The translations under genes and the position numbers were made by a program. A stretch of 64,000 nt of DNA from Oegoconia quadripuncta. Taxonomy: Eukaryota; Arthropoda; Insecta; Lepidoptera; Autostichidae. The notes under the pieces are model-generated. The model did not search any database, was not told the DNA's origin, and saw only the letters and a list, made by a program, of their open reading frames with translations. Below are positions 12,166-23,662 of the stretch, piece after piece. How positions within the stretch are numbered: position 1 is the stretch's first letter; each line of letters begins with the position of its first letter. Location of the stretch: contig OX438742.1 of the NCBI GenBank assembly GCA_949316235.1, forward strand, positions 10,532,315 through 10,596,314, given 5' to 3'.

Positions 12166-14459
12166 ACCAAAAAATTATGTTTATAATCTGTATAATAATT
12201 TTTCAATTTAGTTTTTATAAATAAAACGATTTACTCTGATACACTGCTTTAACGAGTTACTAAGATTTGATCAGATAACGGCAAGTTCTCACTCAGCTTA
12301 ATTTACAACGATGAAAATACATTTTTTATAATAATACATACATGAGTTTCTTGATAGCTTTATTTTATCCTATAATTTCATTATATAAGTGTGAAGTCCG
12401 CGTGATACGAGCTAGCATTGTGACGTCACTTCTATGTCAATCTTACAATCTCCAAGTTAGGTTGACAGCGACGCCTGTGAAAAATACGTAATTAATTATT
12501 ATCAATTTGACAGTAATTCTTCTAATATAAAACCACCAATACTACTTTAAATAATATTACATTTTTTCGCAATTTACTGCAAAAAAAAAATATTACAGTA
12601 TTTGTTTTCGATTTTTGCTTTACAAACCTCAAAGTGAAAATAAAAAATAAAATCCGGTCTTATTATCGTTTTATAATTCCCAAGTTCACATAAATGATCT
12701 TTGACGCCCAAGATGTGGTATTAATTAAAACAATAACTAATTTACATTATTATTAATAATATTTTTAAGTAAAACAAGGATCAAGTAACCGAACTGATGT
12801 CATTAATTTAAATTAACATAAATTCACTCACTCCACCAAAAAGGAACAAAACAGCCAACTTTAATAAGGTTCATCTTTTTCGCCAAATGCCCATAGTTTT
12901 ATGTCGATTAATATGTTAACCAATTAATCAATCAATATAACATATGTTTCTCTCCACAATTATGTAAGTATAATAGTATAAATATATATAGCCTGCAGTC
13001 AGGTCACCAGGTCTCCCCCTCCCCCTTCGAAAAGAATTAAATTATATTTGTTTATTATTTATTTTTGATTTACGTTAATATATCATTCAAAACCTTGACG
13101 TTAAAACCTTTCAAATTATAAATGAATCATCCAAATCGTTTCACAAGTTGCTACAAAATAGAGTCGAATTGTGACCTCATCCTTTTTAAAGACGCATAAA
13201 AACTAAATTATTATTAATTAATTTAATCCACTAAAACCCTCATTAATAAGTTCAAGTTTCTCTCTTTTTAATGTGTGAGTTAATGAGCCTAATAAATAAT
13301 ATATATATATGTTACATTTAGCAGCTTCAAAATAGATTAAATATACAGCAGTTGTTACATCCATTAGAAAAATAAAATACTTTGTCACTTTATTCGACTA
13401 ATGGGAACAGTTACGAGCATTTAAAACTCTATAGACGCTCGTAAATGAATTCTTATTCGCTTCTTTTTTAATCTACATCCTGTATGAACTTCAAAGAAAC
13501 AAAAAGTGTTGAGTTATCACAAGCTTCGCCTGGTGTATATTTTCCGTATTCCGTTTTTAAATTTCATGTACTGAGGATGGCAAAGTGCTTTTTAATTCAA
13601 TGATTGCTGTGTTTTCGAAAAACTGAATTTGTGACGATTCCAGTTTATTGAATTGTCGGATATTACTTAGTCAAGTGGCCTTGGGTACGCGAAAGCACTT
13701 TACTTGACTTTATAAGAAAAACAGTTTACCTTTAAAAAGTGCAGCTGAGAAACCTCGAGGAATGTGAATTATGTCACAATATTCAATTAAAACAATGAAA
13801 GCATGTTAGCAACGATTGTAACAAAATCATGGACCCGTAAACACTGATTTACAATTTTGGGTTTATTCAACAGTAATAACATGGACCCAGTCAAACGTAG
13901 AGCCTGTTCTCACGGACAGACCTGGCGTCAGCATCAGAAATCTTTCCACCACGTTAGGTATTTGGTTGGCCGTGTGGTTCGCTATATTAAATTATTTTGT
14001 GCATGAATATTCGTATTGTAAATATCGGCAGATTGTTACCACGTTTAACGTTGAATTATCTGATGTAGACCTATTTGCATTGTCAACCATGAGGGCAAAA
14101 ATGTCAATAATTGATCAGTTATTAACTAGACAATTGACCTACCGTGTTATTTACTTCTGGTATAGTCGAGTCGATAATTAATCATACAGGGCTACATACA
14201 TGATTAATGGAACAATGTTGGCTATTTAAAATGCATAGTTCTCTAAAATGATTGTTAGTGATAGTGTCATTTTAGACAACTGGGATTGGTGTAGCTTGAT
14301 TAGGTATTACGCTATCATTAATCCTATAAAACAATCCTGTATGAATAACTATGATGTCGACTGTACATAAAAGACTAATTTCAAACTAATTTCACTCTGC
14401 CATTATGATTTTTATTTAAATATTACTTTGTAATATTCAACTCAACTTAATATTACAAG
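12166..14459. other. No gene seen; very AT-rich
   Basis: Long AT-rich stretch with short TA runs (for example 13,300-13,310) and a CT-rich patch at 13,012-13,027. An isolated GTGACGTCAC motif lies near 12,419-12,428. No repeat family from elsewhere in the window was recognised. Confidence 0.5.
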
Positions 14460-15828
14460 AGGATCAATCAAACTCTTTCGTGTGTGGTAAAAGGCGATTA
14501 AGAGATATAGGCATACCAGCCCAGTGATGAAACTGTACCAATGGTTGCGGAACTCGATGGCGTCGAAGCGACGGCATAAAAATGATGGATTAATACATAA
14601 AATATGTCGTCACAAGCGATAAATTTGCGATAAATTTATTACATAGATTCTCATGGTACCAAATTTTGATACGAAAACAAGTGACGCTAGTATCGCCGGA
14701 ACTGCTCAAATACGTGAATAGAGTTTTTATTAGGTGTGGTTCGAAATCGTCGATTGGAAAGGAGACGCGCTGATACATGTCTTAGTACATATCGCCGACG
14801 CTGTAAAATATCCGTTAAGGATCCGTTATGTTACTAAGTTGTTGGTCATGGAATTTGGATAGGAGGGATTGTAGACTAGCCTGGTTGAATCCCACAGTTG
14901 TATGCGAGGGCCGAGTTTAGTGGCGTGAGGGGCATACAAACGTCTGCCCTTCATCGGGTAGCATACCAAGTTCCATGGTCACAGTTTTGTCTATCTTTTG
15001 CGAGTATATGGTCTGTAAACGATAACTCATATGCTTAAGGAACTCGGGCGTGTATCCCATGTCACTGTCACACCTTTAGCTCGTTCTATTTGACTGTATA
15101 TGTTATCTTGATGCTATGACTATATTCACCTTACATGTAACATCTTATTGATTTGACTAAGTAAACACCCACAGCTATGAACCTCATACCATAAAACAGG
15201 CTGGTATAGTCCCAGTCCCTAAATGAATGATAATTTCGGTATAAAAATGTAATTTATAAAAAGATTCCGAAACCGTACTTGTATGTACAATTAATATAAT
15301 TACACAATAAATATTGTTATCTTCAGAGGGCGCCGGCGGCGTTTCCCTTTGTACTTGTCTTTCGTGGTGAAACCTACCCGATCCGTAGACCCCGGAATCC
15401 TTGATCAGGTGCACTGAGAGATCATTAAAAAAAATGAGTTTCTGGGCCGAGGGGCGTAAAGGGAACAAAGGAATTATTATTATATGAAAGTAATTTCTAT
15501 TAAGAATCAAAAGAAAAAAAGGGACTGAAAATTTAAACTGGGTCAGCAATGGCTAGCACGTGGACTATTATGGGCTTTATATTGCAATGCAAATAATGCA
15601 ATTTGGCCTAGCTGAGTCGATTCCCGTGTTCAGTGCAAATCTGCACCTGTTTGCGAGAAGCTTGCTCTCACGGGGATGGGGACGGTTAAGCGAGAAACGT
15701 TTGGGATTACGACACTGTATATTATCTAAACGATTTCCCAGTTTCAAAAGAAATGTTTCACTGAGCTTGTACGGAGCTAATCGGGCTAAGTTTGAACGAT
15801 ATGTACACAACATAAGGTTTACGATCCG
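14460..15828. other. Mostly unannotated; possible LINE 5' remnant
   Basis: GTGGTAAAAGGCGATTAAGA (14,485-14,504) resembles a phrase common upstream of reverse-transcriptase genes in lepidopteran LINE copies, but no protein motif follows. The stretch 15,560-15,868 is open on both strands for about 95-100 codons without recognisable residues, and its end is SINE-B. Confidence 0.25.
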
Positions 15829-16066
15829 GTGGTCGCAGAAGCGATCCCCAGCAGGGTACATTTTTTAATACTCGGTTTGGTTGGTGGTGGGGCATTTTAA
15901 ATATCCGCCTGGCTAGCTACAAGTCTGCCACCAAACAGCAATGTTCCGGTTTGTCAGAAATCAGATAGTCAGTCGCCGAAATAAGGTGGGATTTCGGCGT
16001 CATCTTCACTAAACATTAGGTGCGATTGATGTCAACTGATAACCCGCTATGCATAAAAAAAATCGC
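15829..16066 (+). mobile_element. SINE-B, internally deleted
   Basis: Starts at the B-box region (GCGATCCCCAGCAGGGTACA), has GGCATTTTAAATATCCGCCT, and lacks part of the core between the CTAGCTAC and TCTGCCACCAAACAGCAATG blocks. The tail ends in GCATAAAAAAAATCGC. Confidence 0.75.
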
Positions 16067-16842
16067 GCTAATGACTTGAACGGAAATTAGCCTAGTGTTT
16101 TTCAATATTCATGGTTAGCTCTAAACATTTTGCATTTGGTTTTACTTTAGTAACGTCAACAATTTAATCGTTCAGAAGAAATAGCGAGCTTCATTTTTTA
16201 CATCAGCCAAACTAAATCTAAACCAAAACGAAAAACGTTAAGTTTGAACGGTAAACTCATTGTAAAATAGCGCGATTGGTCCCCAGACTTAGTAATACGA
16301 ACTGCTATACAGAGAGAAGGTGTCGATACTGCAAGCTTGTTTGAATCTGTGACGAGATTACCAGTAGCCACGAACTTTAAGCCGCAGATTCCAACGCGAG
16401 GCGTGCAAACAGGCTTACCGAATCGACACCCAATGCAAAGTTTACATTCACACGAGCGGCAGCGCTAACGGTATGCTCTCGTAAGGAAGAGGGCTCTTTT
16501 AAATGAAAGCACTCGTAACTACTGACAGACGCGCGTTACAAGGATCCATCACAGTTACGCATCGCGTTTAAAATAATAGTAAAAACTCAAGCTTCTAATG
16601 ATTTATGTTATATCCATTTATTTACCTATATTATTTATGCAATAAAATAAATATAATCTCCGCTAAAGATAGCATAATTTATACATACTAGCATGATAAA
16701 TACTAGTGGAATGTTTACTTAGGTATGTAAATATATCAGTTTGGTTGATTGGAAAAGTTGTAATAAGCGTTTTGGTTGTCAAATATTATTTATCCTCGTT
16801 CTCTTAGGCTTAGAGACATATACAATTGATTATGATAATAAT
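16067..16842. other. No gene seen
   Basis: No recognisable motif. The stretch 16,380-16,560 is GC-richer than its flanks but holds no open frame or repeat that I can name. Confidence 0.45.
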
Positions 16843-16928
16843 ATTTTTTTTTATACACGACGGGTTCGTACTTGACCTCAATCACACCAATCGTAAACCC
16901 AATGTTGTTTACATTGAGCCACGGAGGA
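16843..16928 (-). mobile_element. SINE-B with head joined directly to tail
   Basis: On the plus strand the tail (TTGACCTCAATCACACC) is followed within about 20 bp by the reversed head (GTTTACATTGAGCCACGGAG). The whole central core of the SINE is missing. This is either an internal deletion or a template-switch product. Confidence 0.6.
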
Positions 16929-17559
16929 TAATAAAGAATTTTACAAACAAACACTCAAACTATCGCCGCGATTCCTACACATATTAATAATCATTTACAC
17001 AGGCCTCTGAATTTCTATTTCGGTATATATTTCCACCAATATATGTCTACTGAATCTTTGTAAATTGTCTAAATTAGGGGTGGGCTACTGCGTGACCACT
17101 ATGAAATGGCCATCGCGTACATTTTGACTGTCATTATTGAGCATTTTTTCACTCGGCGTTCCCAACTCCGATCCGACGCAAGCTCTGAATTTACATAATA
17201 ATGCTGACAATCGTCTCCCACGATAGAATCGACGAATGGGGTAGCTTTATATATAATTGTATAAAAATCCGGTAGACATTGATGTGGATGCAGGATTTGG
17301 ACCGCAAATAAAGAAAGGCTCATTAAGTTATATTTCTGAGAAGCAGCGTCTACCTTTTCCTAACACTACAGCAGACTGCAGGAATTAAATGCTACAAAGA
17401 GTACATTTCTTTTCCTTGTTATTCTTGTAGACACCTCCGAATAATGTAGTTCCTGGAACAGTTTTGCTGTACACATACATATGTACTGACATAACACTTT
17501 ACTAAACAAAGTTATAAAATAATCTAACACTAATTGCAATTTACAACCCTCAAATACTT

Positions 17560-17655
17560 TTCAGACCTAACGTAGCTTCAATCTACGAATGACGTAGACA
17601 CGCGTAGATTATTGCTACGCCATAGTGTACATTCGCTACGCCATAGTAAACCGAA
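17560..17655. repeat. CTACG-rich inverted and direct repeats
   Basis: Short complementary blocks (AACGTAGCTTCAATCTACG, CGCGTAGATTATTGCTACG) and a directly repeated GCTACGCCATAGT (about 17,614 and 17,635). It could be a small MITE; the ends are not clear. Confidence 0.45.
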
Positions 17656-17890
17656 TGCTGAGGTAACATAATTTAGTATCCGAAGTGCCACGAAGAGTTC
17701 TGTGTGCTAAATTAAATATATTCCATACTCCGTTACAGTCTTACGTCACTACAAGAAAATTTTTGGGCCACACCTTATATAACATTGACTACGCAGGCCA
17801 GTGTGTATTGTGAGTGTTTTCAAGACACTCGGGGCCTCTGACTTGATATAATCAAGTGTTAAACTTCTCAAGCACAGAAATACTCACTAA

Positions 17891-17940
17891 CGGTCACCCA
17901 TCCAAAGATAGTCCTCACCAAATATTGTTACTAGGCTAGA
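17891..17940 (-). repeat. 5S-rRNA-like fragment
   Basis: GGTCACCCATCCAA at 17,892-17,905 equals the reverse complement of the conserved stretch of insect 5S rRNA that covers the internal-promoter C box, and the next ~25 bases align loosely with the following 5S region. The rest of a 5S gene is absent, so this is a pseudogene piece or the head of a 5S-derived SINE in reverse orientation. Confidence 0.5.
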
Positions 17941-18043
17941 TTTTGTCAAATGTCCCGTGAAAAGTCCACTACTGGATACAAACATCTCCCATGGGATCGC
18001 ATATTTTTGGGAGCTCCATACCAGACGCGGTTACTCATTACAG

Positions 18044-18085
18044 GTAAATAAATAAATAAATAAATATCCTTAGACATACACACAG
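18044..18085 (-). mobile_element. SINE-A 3' tail fragment
   Basis: (AAAT)n followed by ATATCCTTAGACATACACAC, the 3' end of SINE-A. No body or head is attached, so it is a heavily truncated copy. Confidence 0.65.
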
Positions 18086-18184
18086 GTATAATTACACCGT
18101 TATGCTTACAATACACGAAATACATTCGATTTATTAAACTTTCGAACTAGTGACACGTCCATCTGTTGAGCATTCGAGAGTTTC

Positions 18185-18205
18185 GAGAGAGAGAGAGAGA
18201 GAGAG
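18185..18205. repeat. (GA)n microsatellite
   Basis: About ten uninterrupted GA units directly after CTTTCGAACTAG...TTTC sequence. No other feature is attached. Confidence 0.95.
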
Positions 18206-18515
18206 CTGTTGAGAAATAAATCTTTTTTGAGTTTTTAACTTTTTGAATGGATAACTCAATAATTACTAGGCTTTTTGGCGGGATGTTGCATTTTTATTTT
18301 AATTTTCTGAAATTTGTGTTTCCTGTGTTTGGAGTTTGATGGTGTACAAGTGAAGGGAAATTATAGTGTGTAACGAAGCTCTCGAGTTCCCACAAGAAGC
18401 CTTAGTATTCTGTCACTATACTAAAAATATGGAACACTACAGACTGTATAAGCTCAGGTCCCTTTGCTTTTTAATATTATTGGAGAATAAACTAAAAAAA
18501 TCAATAATTACTATA

Positions 18516-19331
18516 CAGGGCGTCCCAAAGTTATGGGACATGAAGGGGAAGTACCTTAAATATTGTAGATAGTGAATTTTGCTCAAAGAAGACTTTATGT
18601 TATTTTTAAAAGTTAGTAATTCTGCATTCATAGATTTTCTAAAAATTACTTGCTTCGGCTGGGAATCGAACCGACTTAAATGTGAAAAAAAAAACACCCT
18701 ACTTTTATGATGCCAATCGAAAGAATAGCTAAAAAATAATAACTCTGCCTAAGTAACATAGTATTTTAAAAGAAAGGAACAACATAAAATGATTGAGTCA
18801 AATTTCAAGAAAGTTATTTATTGCCGACGACGTTCGAAAAGTAGCGATATTATCATTCCAAAGATAGCATTGATTATTCGTAAATAAGTACCCACTTCAT
18901 AAAATCAACAGGCAGCGGGCTCATTAAAAGATTGGCGATTTGCGTAAAACAAGAGGGATCACATTTTGAGCATTTAATTAATTAATTTACAAAAAAATAC
19001 CTACTTAATTGACTACGGCAGTTTCATGTATGTTTTTTATTTGATTAAAATGATTAATTTCACGTTGTTCCTTTCTTTTAAAATACTATGTTACTTAGGC
19101 AGAGTTATTATTTTTTAGCTATTCTTTCGATTGGCATCATAAAAGTAGGGTGTTTTTTTTTTCACATTTGAGTCGGTTCGATTCCCAGCCGAAGCAAATA
19201 ATTTTTAGAAAATCTATGAATGCAGAATTACTAACTTTTAAAAATAACATAAAGTCTTCTTTGAGCAAAATTCACTATCTACGATATTTAAGGTACTTCC
19301 CCTTCATGTCCCATAACTTTGGGACGCCCTG
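18516..19331. mobile_element. TA-flanked inverted-repeat element, long arms
   Basis: Left arm 18,516-18,783 and right arm 19,064-19,331 are reverse complements with only a few mismatches over 268 bp; they enclose about 280 bp of non-matching sequence. The ends are CAGGGCGTCCC ... GGGACGCCCTG, with TA on both outer sides (18,514-18,515 and 19,332-19,333). No transposase is present, so it is non-autonomous. TA target plus CAGGG ends suggests a Tc1/mariner-type MITE; this is an inference. Each arm carries GGTTCGATTCCC, a good Pol III B box (18,662-18,651 reversed in the left arm and about 19,174-19,185 in the right). A half copy lies at 44.35-44.58 kb. Confidence 0.85.
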
Positions 19332-19425
19332 TATAGCAACGTTCAAGTTGTTACACGTTTTGAATGCAGTGAACTCCTCTCCAGTATACGCTGTGTAGGA
19401 CTCAGACCTAATCTTAAATTTGATT

Positions 19426-20093
19426 ACATTTATTTATATTCAAACAAACTAATACTAATATAGAAAATTCTGTAGCCTTCTTATCAGCACAAAACGAAGA
19501 GTTAAAACAGAAAATCGGACAGTTAGAAATACAAGCTAAGAAAGACAAAGAGTATATTACTTTGTTAAAAGAAAAAACTGAGGATACGCAGCGAGTCTTA
19601 CGTAAGACAAATATTGAATTAAAAAATGTTCCTAAAAACCACAAAGAAACAAAAGAAGAGCTTATAAATATGATTATATGCCTAACAAAAACCATAGATT
19701 GTAATATTTCAAAATCAGACATTAAAGATATTTACCGTGTGCAGGGAAAGAAGGAAGGGAAGACTAATACGCCAATTATAGTTGAGACTTCTTCGACCTT
19801 GTTGAAGACGGAAATACTAAGAATGAGCAAGTCATTTAATATTAGGAACAAACATAAACTTTGTGCTAAACATTTGGGTCTTACCAAAGACTTAGAAACA
19901 CCCATATTCATCTCAGAACAACTAACTGCAAAAGGAGCGCGCCTGTACTTCCTTGCTAGACCTAGCAAAATCCAAATATTACAAATTCTGTTGGACAGCA
20001 TTTGGAAAGGTTTATGTTAGGAAAGATGAGAACTCATCTATAATACTTATTAAAAGTGAGTCACAGGTTCAGAAGCTAATGCAAAATTTGTGA
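19426..20093 (+). pseudogene. LINE ORF1 (5'-truncated, frameshifted)
   Basis: ORF1 of the LINE that continues to about 23.85 kb. The open frame starts after a stop at 19,421 and begins inside a heptad-rich, charged segment (LSAQNEELKQKIGQLE), which looks like the coiled coil of LINE ORF1 proteins. It then runs through PIFISEQLTAKGARLYFLAR, a block typical of ORF1 in insect Jockey/CR1-group elements. At 19,961-19,973 the frame shifts by one; read in the shifted frame, coding continues (FCWTAFGKVYVRKDENSS) to a TGA at 20,091-20,093. ORF1 products bind the element RNA. The N-terminal part is missing, so this copy was truncated on insertion or cut later. ORF2 starts 343 bp downstream. Confidence 0.85.
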
Positions 20094-20436
20094 CTACCTA
20101 TAGAAATGGATAAATATTTTTATTTTTATTATGTTATTGGTACTCATAGATTTAACTTGTTAATTTCATCCATTCTCAATCAATCTATACAAAATAATAC
20201 ATTTATCACATTCTTACAATCTTATTTACACTCAACAACCTATATACACAACATACTGCATATAACTGTATGTAAAAACAAACCCTTTTACACAAATATA
20301 ATATATACAATCCTGATTTCTAGAAGTGCATTCTTTGACTGTAACATGACTTATTATTATGTGGCATGTAACCTCATAAATAAAAACTATTCGCTGGAGC
20401 CGATAACAAAAAGTATAGTTTCAGCAACTTTCATCA

Positions 20437-21992
20437 ATGGATAGTACACGTTTAACTATGAAAGAAATAGACATTACAGAAATTGCATCTAGCAGCGAAT
20501 ACCAAATTGAGGACCTCCCAAATAAAATACGGGTGCGAAAAACAGATCTTACCATCATAACACAGAATATTAGAAGTGTTTATAAAAATATGGATGATTT
20601 ACAAGTGACTATGTCACAGTTTACATTTGATACTGACCTTGTAATTCTAAGTGAGTGCCGACTTAATCAAACTAAACCTATCCCGCAAATGGCTAATTAC
20701 TCGAATTATTCTACAACTCATCATCTTAACCAGTGTGATGGAGTAGTCGTTTATGTAAAGAATTCACTTGAATACCGTGTCAAAGAAATAAGACTAATAG
20801 AAGCATCGTGTTTTGAAATCACTATAAATAATGTTGTTATTCTTGGTATCTATCGCTCACCATCAAACAAAGATGCGACTAAATTCATAGACTCATTAAA
20901 TTCGTATCTAGAAAATATTAAATCAATCAAAAATATTATAATTACAGGCGACATTAATATAAATTTAATATATAAAATGAATGAAAACCAATACGAACGT
21001 TCAAATAGACTTAGTTACCTAAACATGTTATCTCAACAAGGCTTGCTTCCTGGACACTTGTTACCCACTAGAGATGTGTCGCAAACCTGTCTCGATCACA
21101 TTATTTTAAAACTTGACAAAAACTCAGAAACAGCTTCAATATTAGTGCTTAAAACTACAATTACAGATCATTCTCTGGTACTTCTAAAGTTATCAAAAGT
21201 AAATCACAATAATAAATATTCTCATACTAAATTATCTATTGATTTTGATAAAGCGCTGAATAGTCTTAAAAACTCCAATATTCTACAGCTTATGTCATGC
21301 ACAAATCCTAACACAATGTCTGAACTATTTATTAATAAATTAAAAGAATGTTTATACAATAATACCGTTGTAAGATCTGTCCCGTGTAATAAACGCACTC
21401 TTAAACCATGGATAACCTCTGGCATATTGCGTTGTATTAAAAATAGAAACTATATGCAAAAAAGGTTACGATCTGATCCTGAAAATGAGATACTAAAAAT
21501 AACATATAGAAGATACCGCAACCACTGCAATAATTTAATTAAAAAACTTAAACGCCAATATGATAGAGAGCAACTGTCTAAAGCTGGAAAAAATCCCAAG
21601 GCGCTATGGTATACTATAAATAATATAACTAATCGTAAAAACAAGAAATCTCATAACGTTGAGTTACTTGATTTGAAACCATCTCCTCATGAATCCATCA
21701 ATCTTGTTAACGAATATTTTTCTAATATTGGAAAAACTTTGGCTGAGGAAATCCAATCAAATGTTACGCAGAACAACAATCACAAGAATTCAAAGGTTTC
21801 GTCATTTGTGCTTTTAGATACTGACCCAACTGAAGTATATAATATTTTAATGAATCTTAAATCAGATAGTTCCCCTGGATGGGACGAAATATCAACAAAA
21901 TTTCTAAAATTAGCATATGAAGTTACTGTTCCTGTTATTACCCATCTGGCTAACCTATGCCTTAAACACGGCATTTTTCCTTCATTTTTAAA
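20437..21992 (+). pseudogene. LINE ORF2, endonuclease half
   Basis: Starts at an ATG and encodes an apurinic-type endonuclease that nicks target DNA for target-primed reverse transcription. Visible catalytic positions: QN at residues 43-44, E73 (LSEC), YRSPS at 139-143, GD at 171-172, LDH at 219-221 and TDH at 243-245. These agree with a complete endonuclease of the exonuclease-endonuclease-phosphatase fold. A linker follows to about residue 470, then the first reverse-transcriptase block (SSPGWDEIS). The frame is lost by deletion of one base in the A-run at 21,990-21,992; after that only about 30 out-of-frame codons remain to a stop at 22,087-22,089. Codon use is AT-rich like its surroundings. 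The clade is most likely within the CR1/Jockey group. Confidence 0.93.
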
Positions 21993-23390
21993 CATTCTCT
22001 CATCACCCCTGTGTACAAGGGTGGCGACAAAGATGATGTGTCAAATTACAGACCAATCTCAGTTCTGCCAGCTATCTCTAAAATATTAGAGAAGTTAATA
22101 AACACTCGTCTTATAAATTACTTCCATAAATATAACATACTTTCTAAACAACAATATGGATTTAGACAAGGACTATCCACCGAAGATGCTGTCTCAAAAA
22201 TTACATCATATAATGTGGAACAAGTAGATAATAAAAAAAAATGCCTTACTGTCTTTTTAGATTTAAAAAAGGCTTTCGACACCGTTTCAGTCCCCATCCT
22301 TGTACAAAGACTTGAGAATGTAGGCATAAGAGGCATCCCACTCGCTTTGCTTTCAGATTATCTCAGTGATCGCATACAGCAAGTTAAAATTGACAATGTT
22401 ATTAGCAAGCAAACAAATATAAATTATGGAGTCCCACAGGGAAGTGTTTTGGGACCGACATTATTTTTAATATATATTAATAGCCTTTGTGACATGAACA
22501 TCGAGCAAGGTCGGTTGTTCTCCTATGCAGACGATACTGCGGTAGTTTTGTCCGGTCCAACGTGGGATGACGTTCGCAATTCTGCTGAAAAAGGACTCAA
22601 TATGATTGCTAATTGGCTAAATATTAATCTGTTAACATTAAATATTAAAAAAACTAATTACATATGCTTTACCATTGATAACCGAACACAACCAACATCT
22701 GACTTCTGCTTAAAAATTCATACATGCAAAAGTATCCAAAATTCAAATTGCTCCTGTTCCTTAATTACTAAAGTAACTCATACCAAATATCTAGGAGTCA
22801 TGGTCGACCAACGCCTGTCCTGGCACATGCACCTAGAATTAATTATGGGAAGAATTAGAAAGCTTATATGGGTTTTTAGAACACTCAGACATATTGCTAC
22901 AAAGAAATTACTGAATCAAGTATATACTTCACTAGCTCAATCAGTCTTAACTTATTGCATATCCATATGGGGAGGCGCCACTAAAACTAAATTCATAGAA
23001 TTAGAGAGAGCCCAAAGATCTCTTGTAAAAGTTATGTACTGTAAGCCGTATAAGTATTCCACAGAAAGTTTATATGTAATGAGTAGCCTTCTTACAGTTA
23101 GAAAATTATATATCTTGCAAGCCATCTTAAGATTACATACGTGCATACCATACAATCCTGACAAGTTTCTCAATAAAAGAAGAAAGCATGCCGTGGCCCC
23201 AATAGTTTCCATAAATACATCCTATGCTAGAAGACAATACCCTAAACAATCTGCGCATCTTTATAATTTAATAAATGAAAAAGTAAATATATATCCATTG
23301 ACATACCATGATTGCAAGAAAACAGTAACTAGCTATCTAAAGACCAAAAACTATGATGAAATAGAATCTCTTTTGCAATATATTTCCTGA
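21993..23390 (+). pseudogene. LINE ORF2, reverse-transcriptase half
   Basis: Continuation of ORF2 in the shifted frame. Counting from the codon at 22,011: NYRPISVL at 12-19, QYGFRQGLST at 48-57, FLDLKKAFD at 82-90 (first catalytic Asp), GVPQGSVLGP at 140-149, SYADD at 171-175 (second and third catalytic Asp), and TKYLGV at 258-263. All RT motifs needed for catalysis look intact, and the frame is open to the stop at 23,388-23,390. After the RT there is no recognisable RNase H. The protein ends in a basic, tyrosine-rich domain. The only lesion visible in ORF2 is the one-base frameshift, so the copy is fairly young. Confidence 0.95.
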
Positions 23391-23467
23391 GTATCTTATC
23401 TTACTTACCTCCCTTGATAACTAAATTGTACATGCAGCCGAAAACGAATGTTTCTAACCGATAGTCT

Positions 23468-23662
23468 TCTCATACACACATTCACAAACACAATACACAC
23501 ACAAACACAATACACACACAAACACAAATACAACACACACACAATACACAGATACACCCACACCCACTCACACACACGCACACAACACATACTTCGCATA
23601 CACACATTCACAAACACAATACACACATACACCCACTCACACACACGCACACAACACATACC
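23468..23662. repeat. CA-rich tandem tract
   Basis: Imperfect CACA/ACAAACAC repeats. A longer block containing CATACACACATTCACAAACA occurs twice (about 23,471 and 23,598), each followed by CACTCACACACACGCACACA. Open frames on both strands here are simple-sequence artefacts. Confidence 0.9.

Noticed and set aside
12419..12428. GTGACGTCAC as a promoter element
   Set aside because: A single motif without TATA box, GC-rich context or exon is too little.
15560..15868. Gene of about 100 codons on either strand
   Set aside because: Both strands are open over the same region, no domain is recognised, and one end lies in SINE-B.
18437..18697. 86-codon frame with a near-identical partner at 19,150-19,398
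   Set aside because: The two frames are the same sequence in the two arms of the inverted-repeat element, and not a gene pair.
20106..20444. 112-codon frame between LINE ORF1 and ORF2
   Set aside because: AT-rich composition, no recognisable residues and overlap with the ORF2 start; it is probably the intergenic segment of the LINE.
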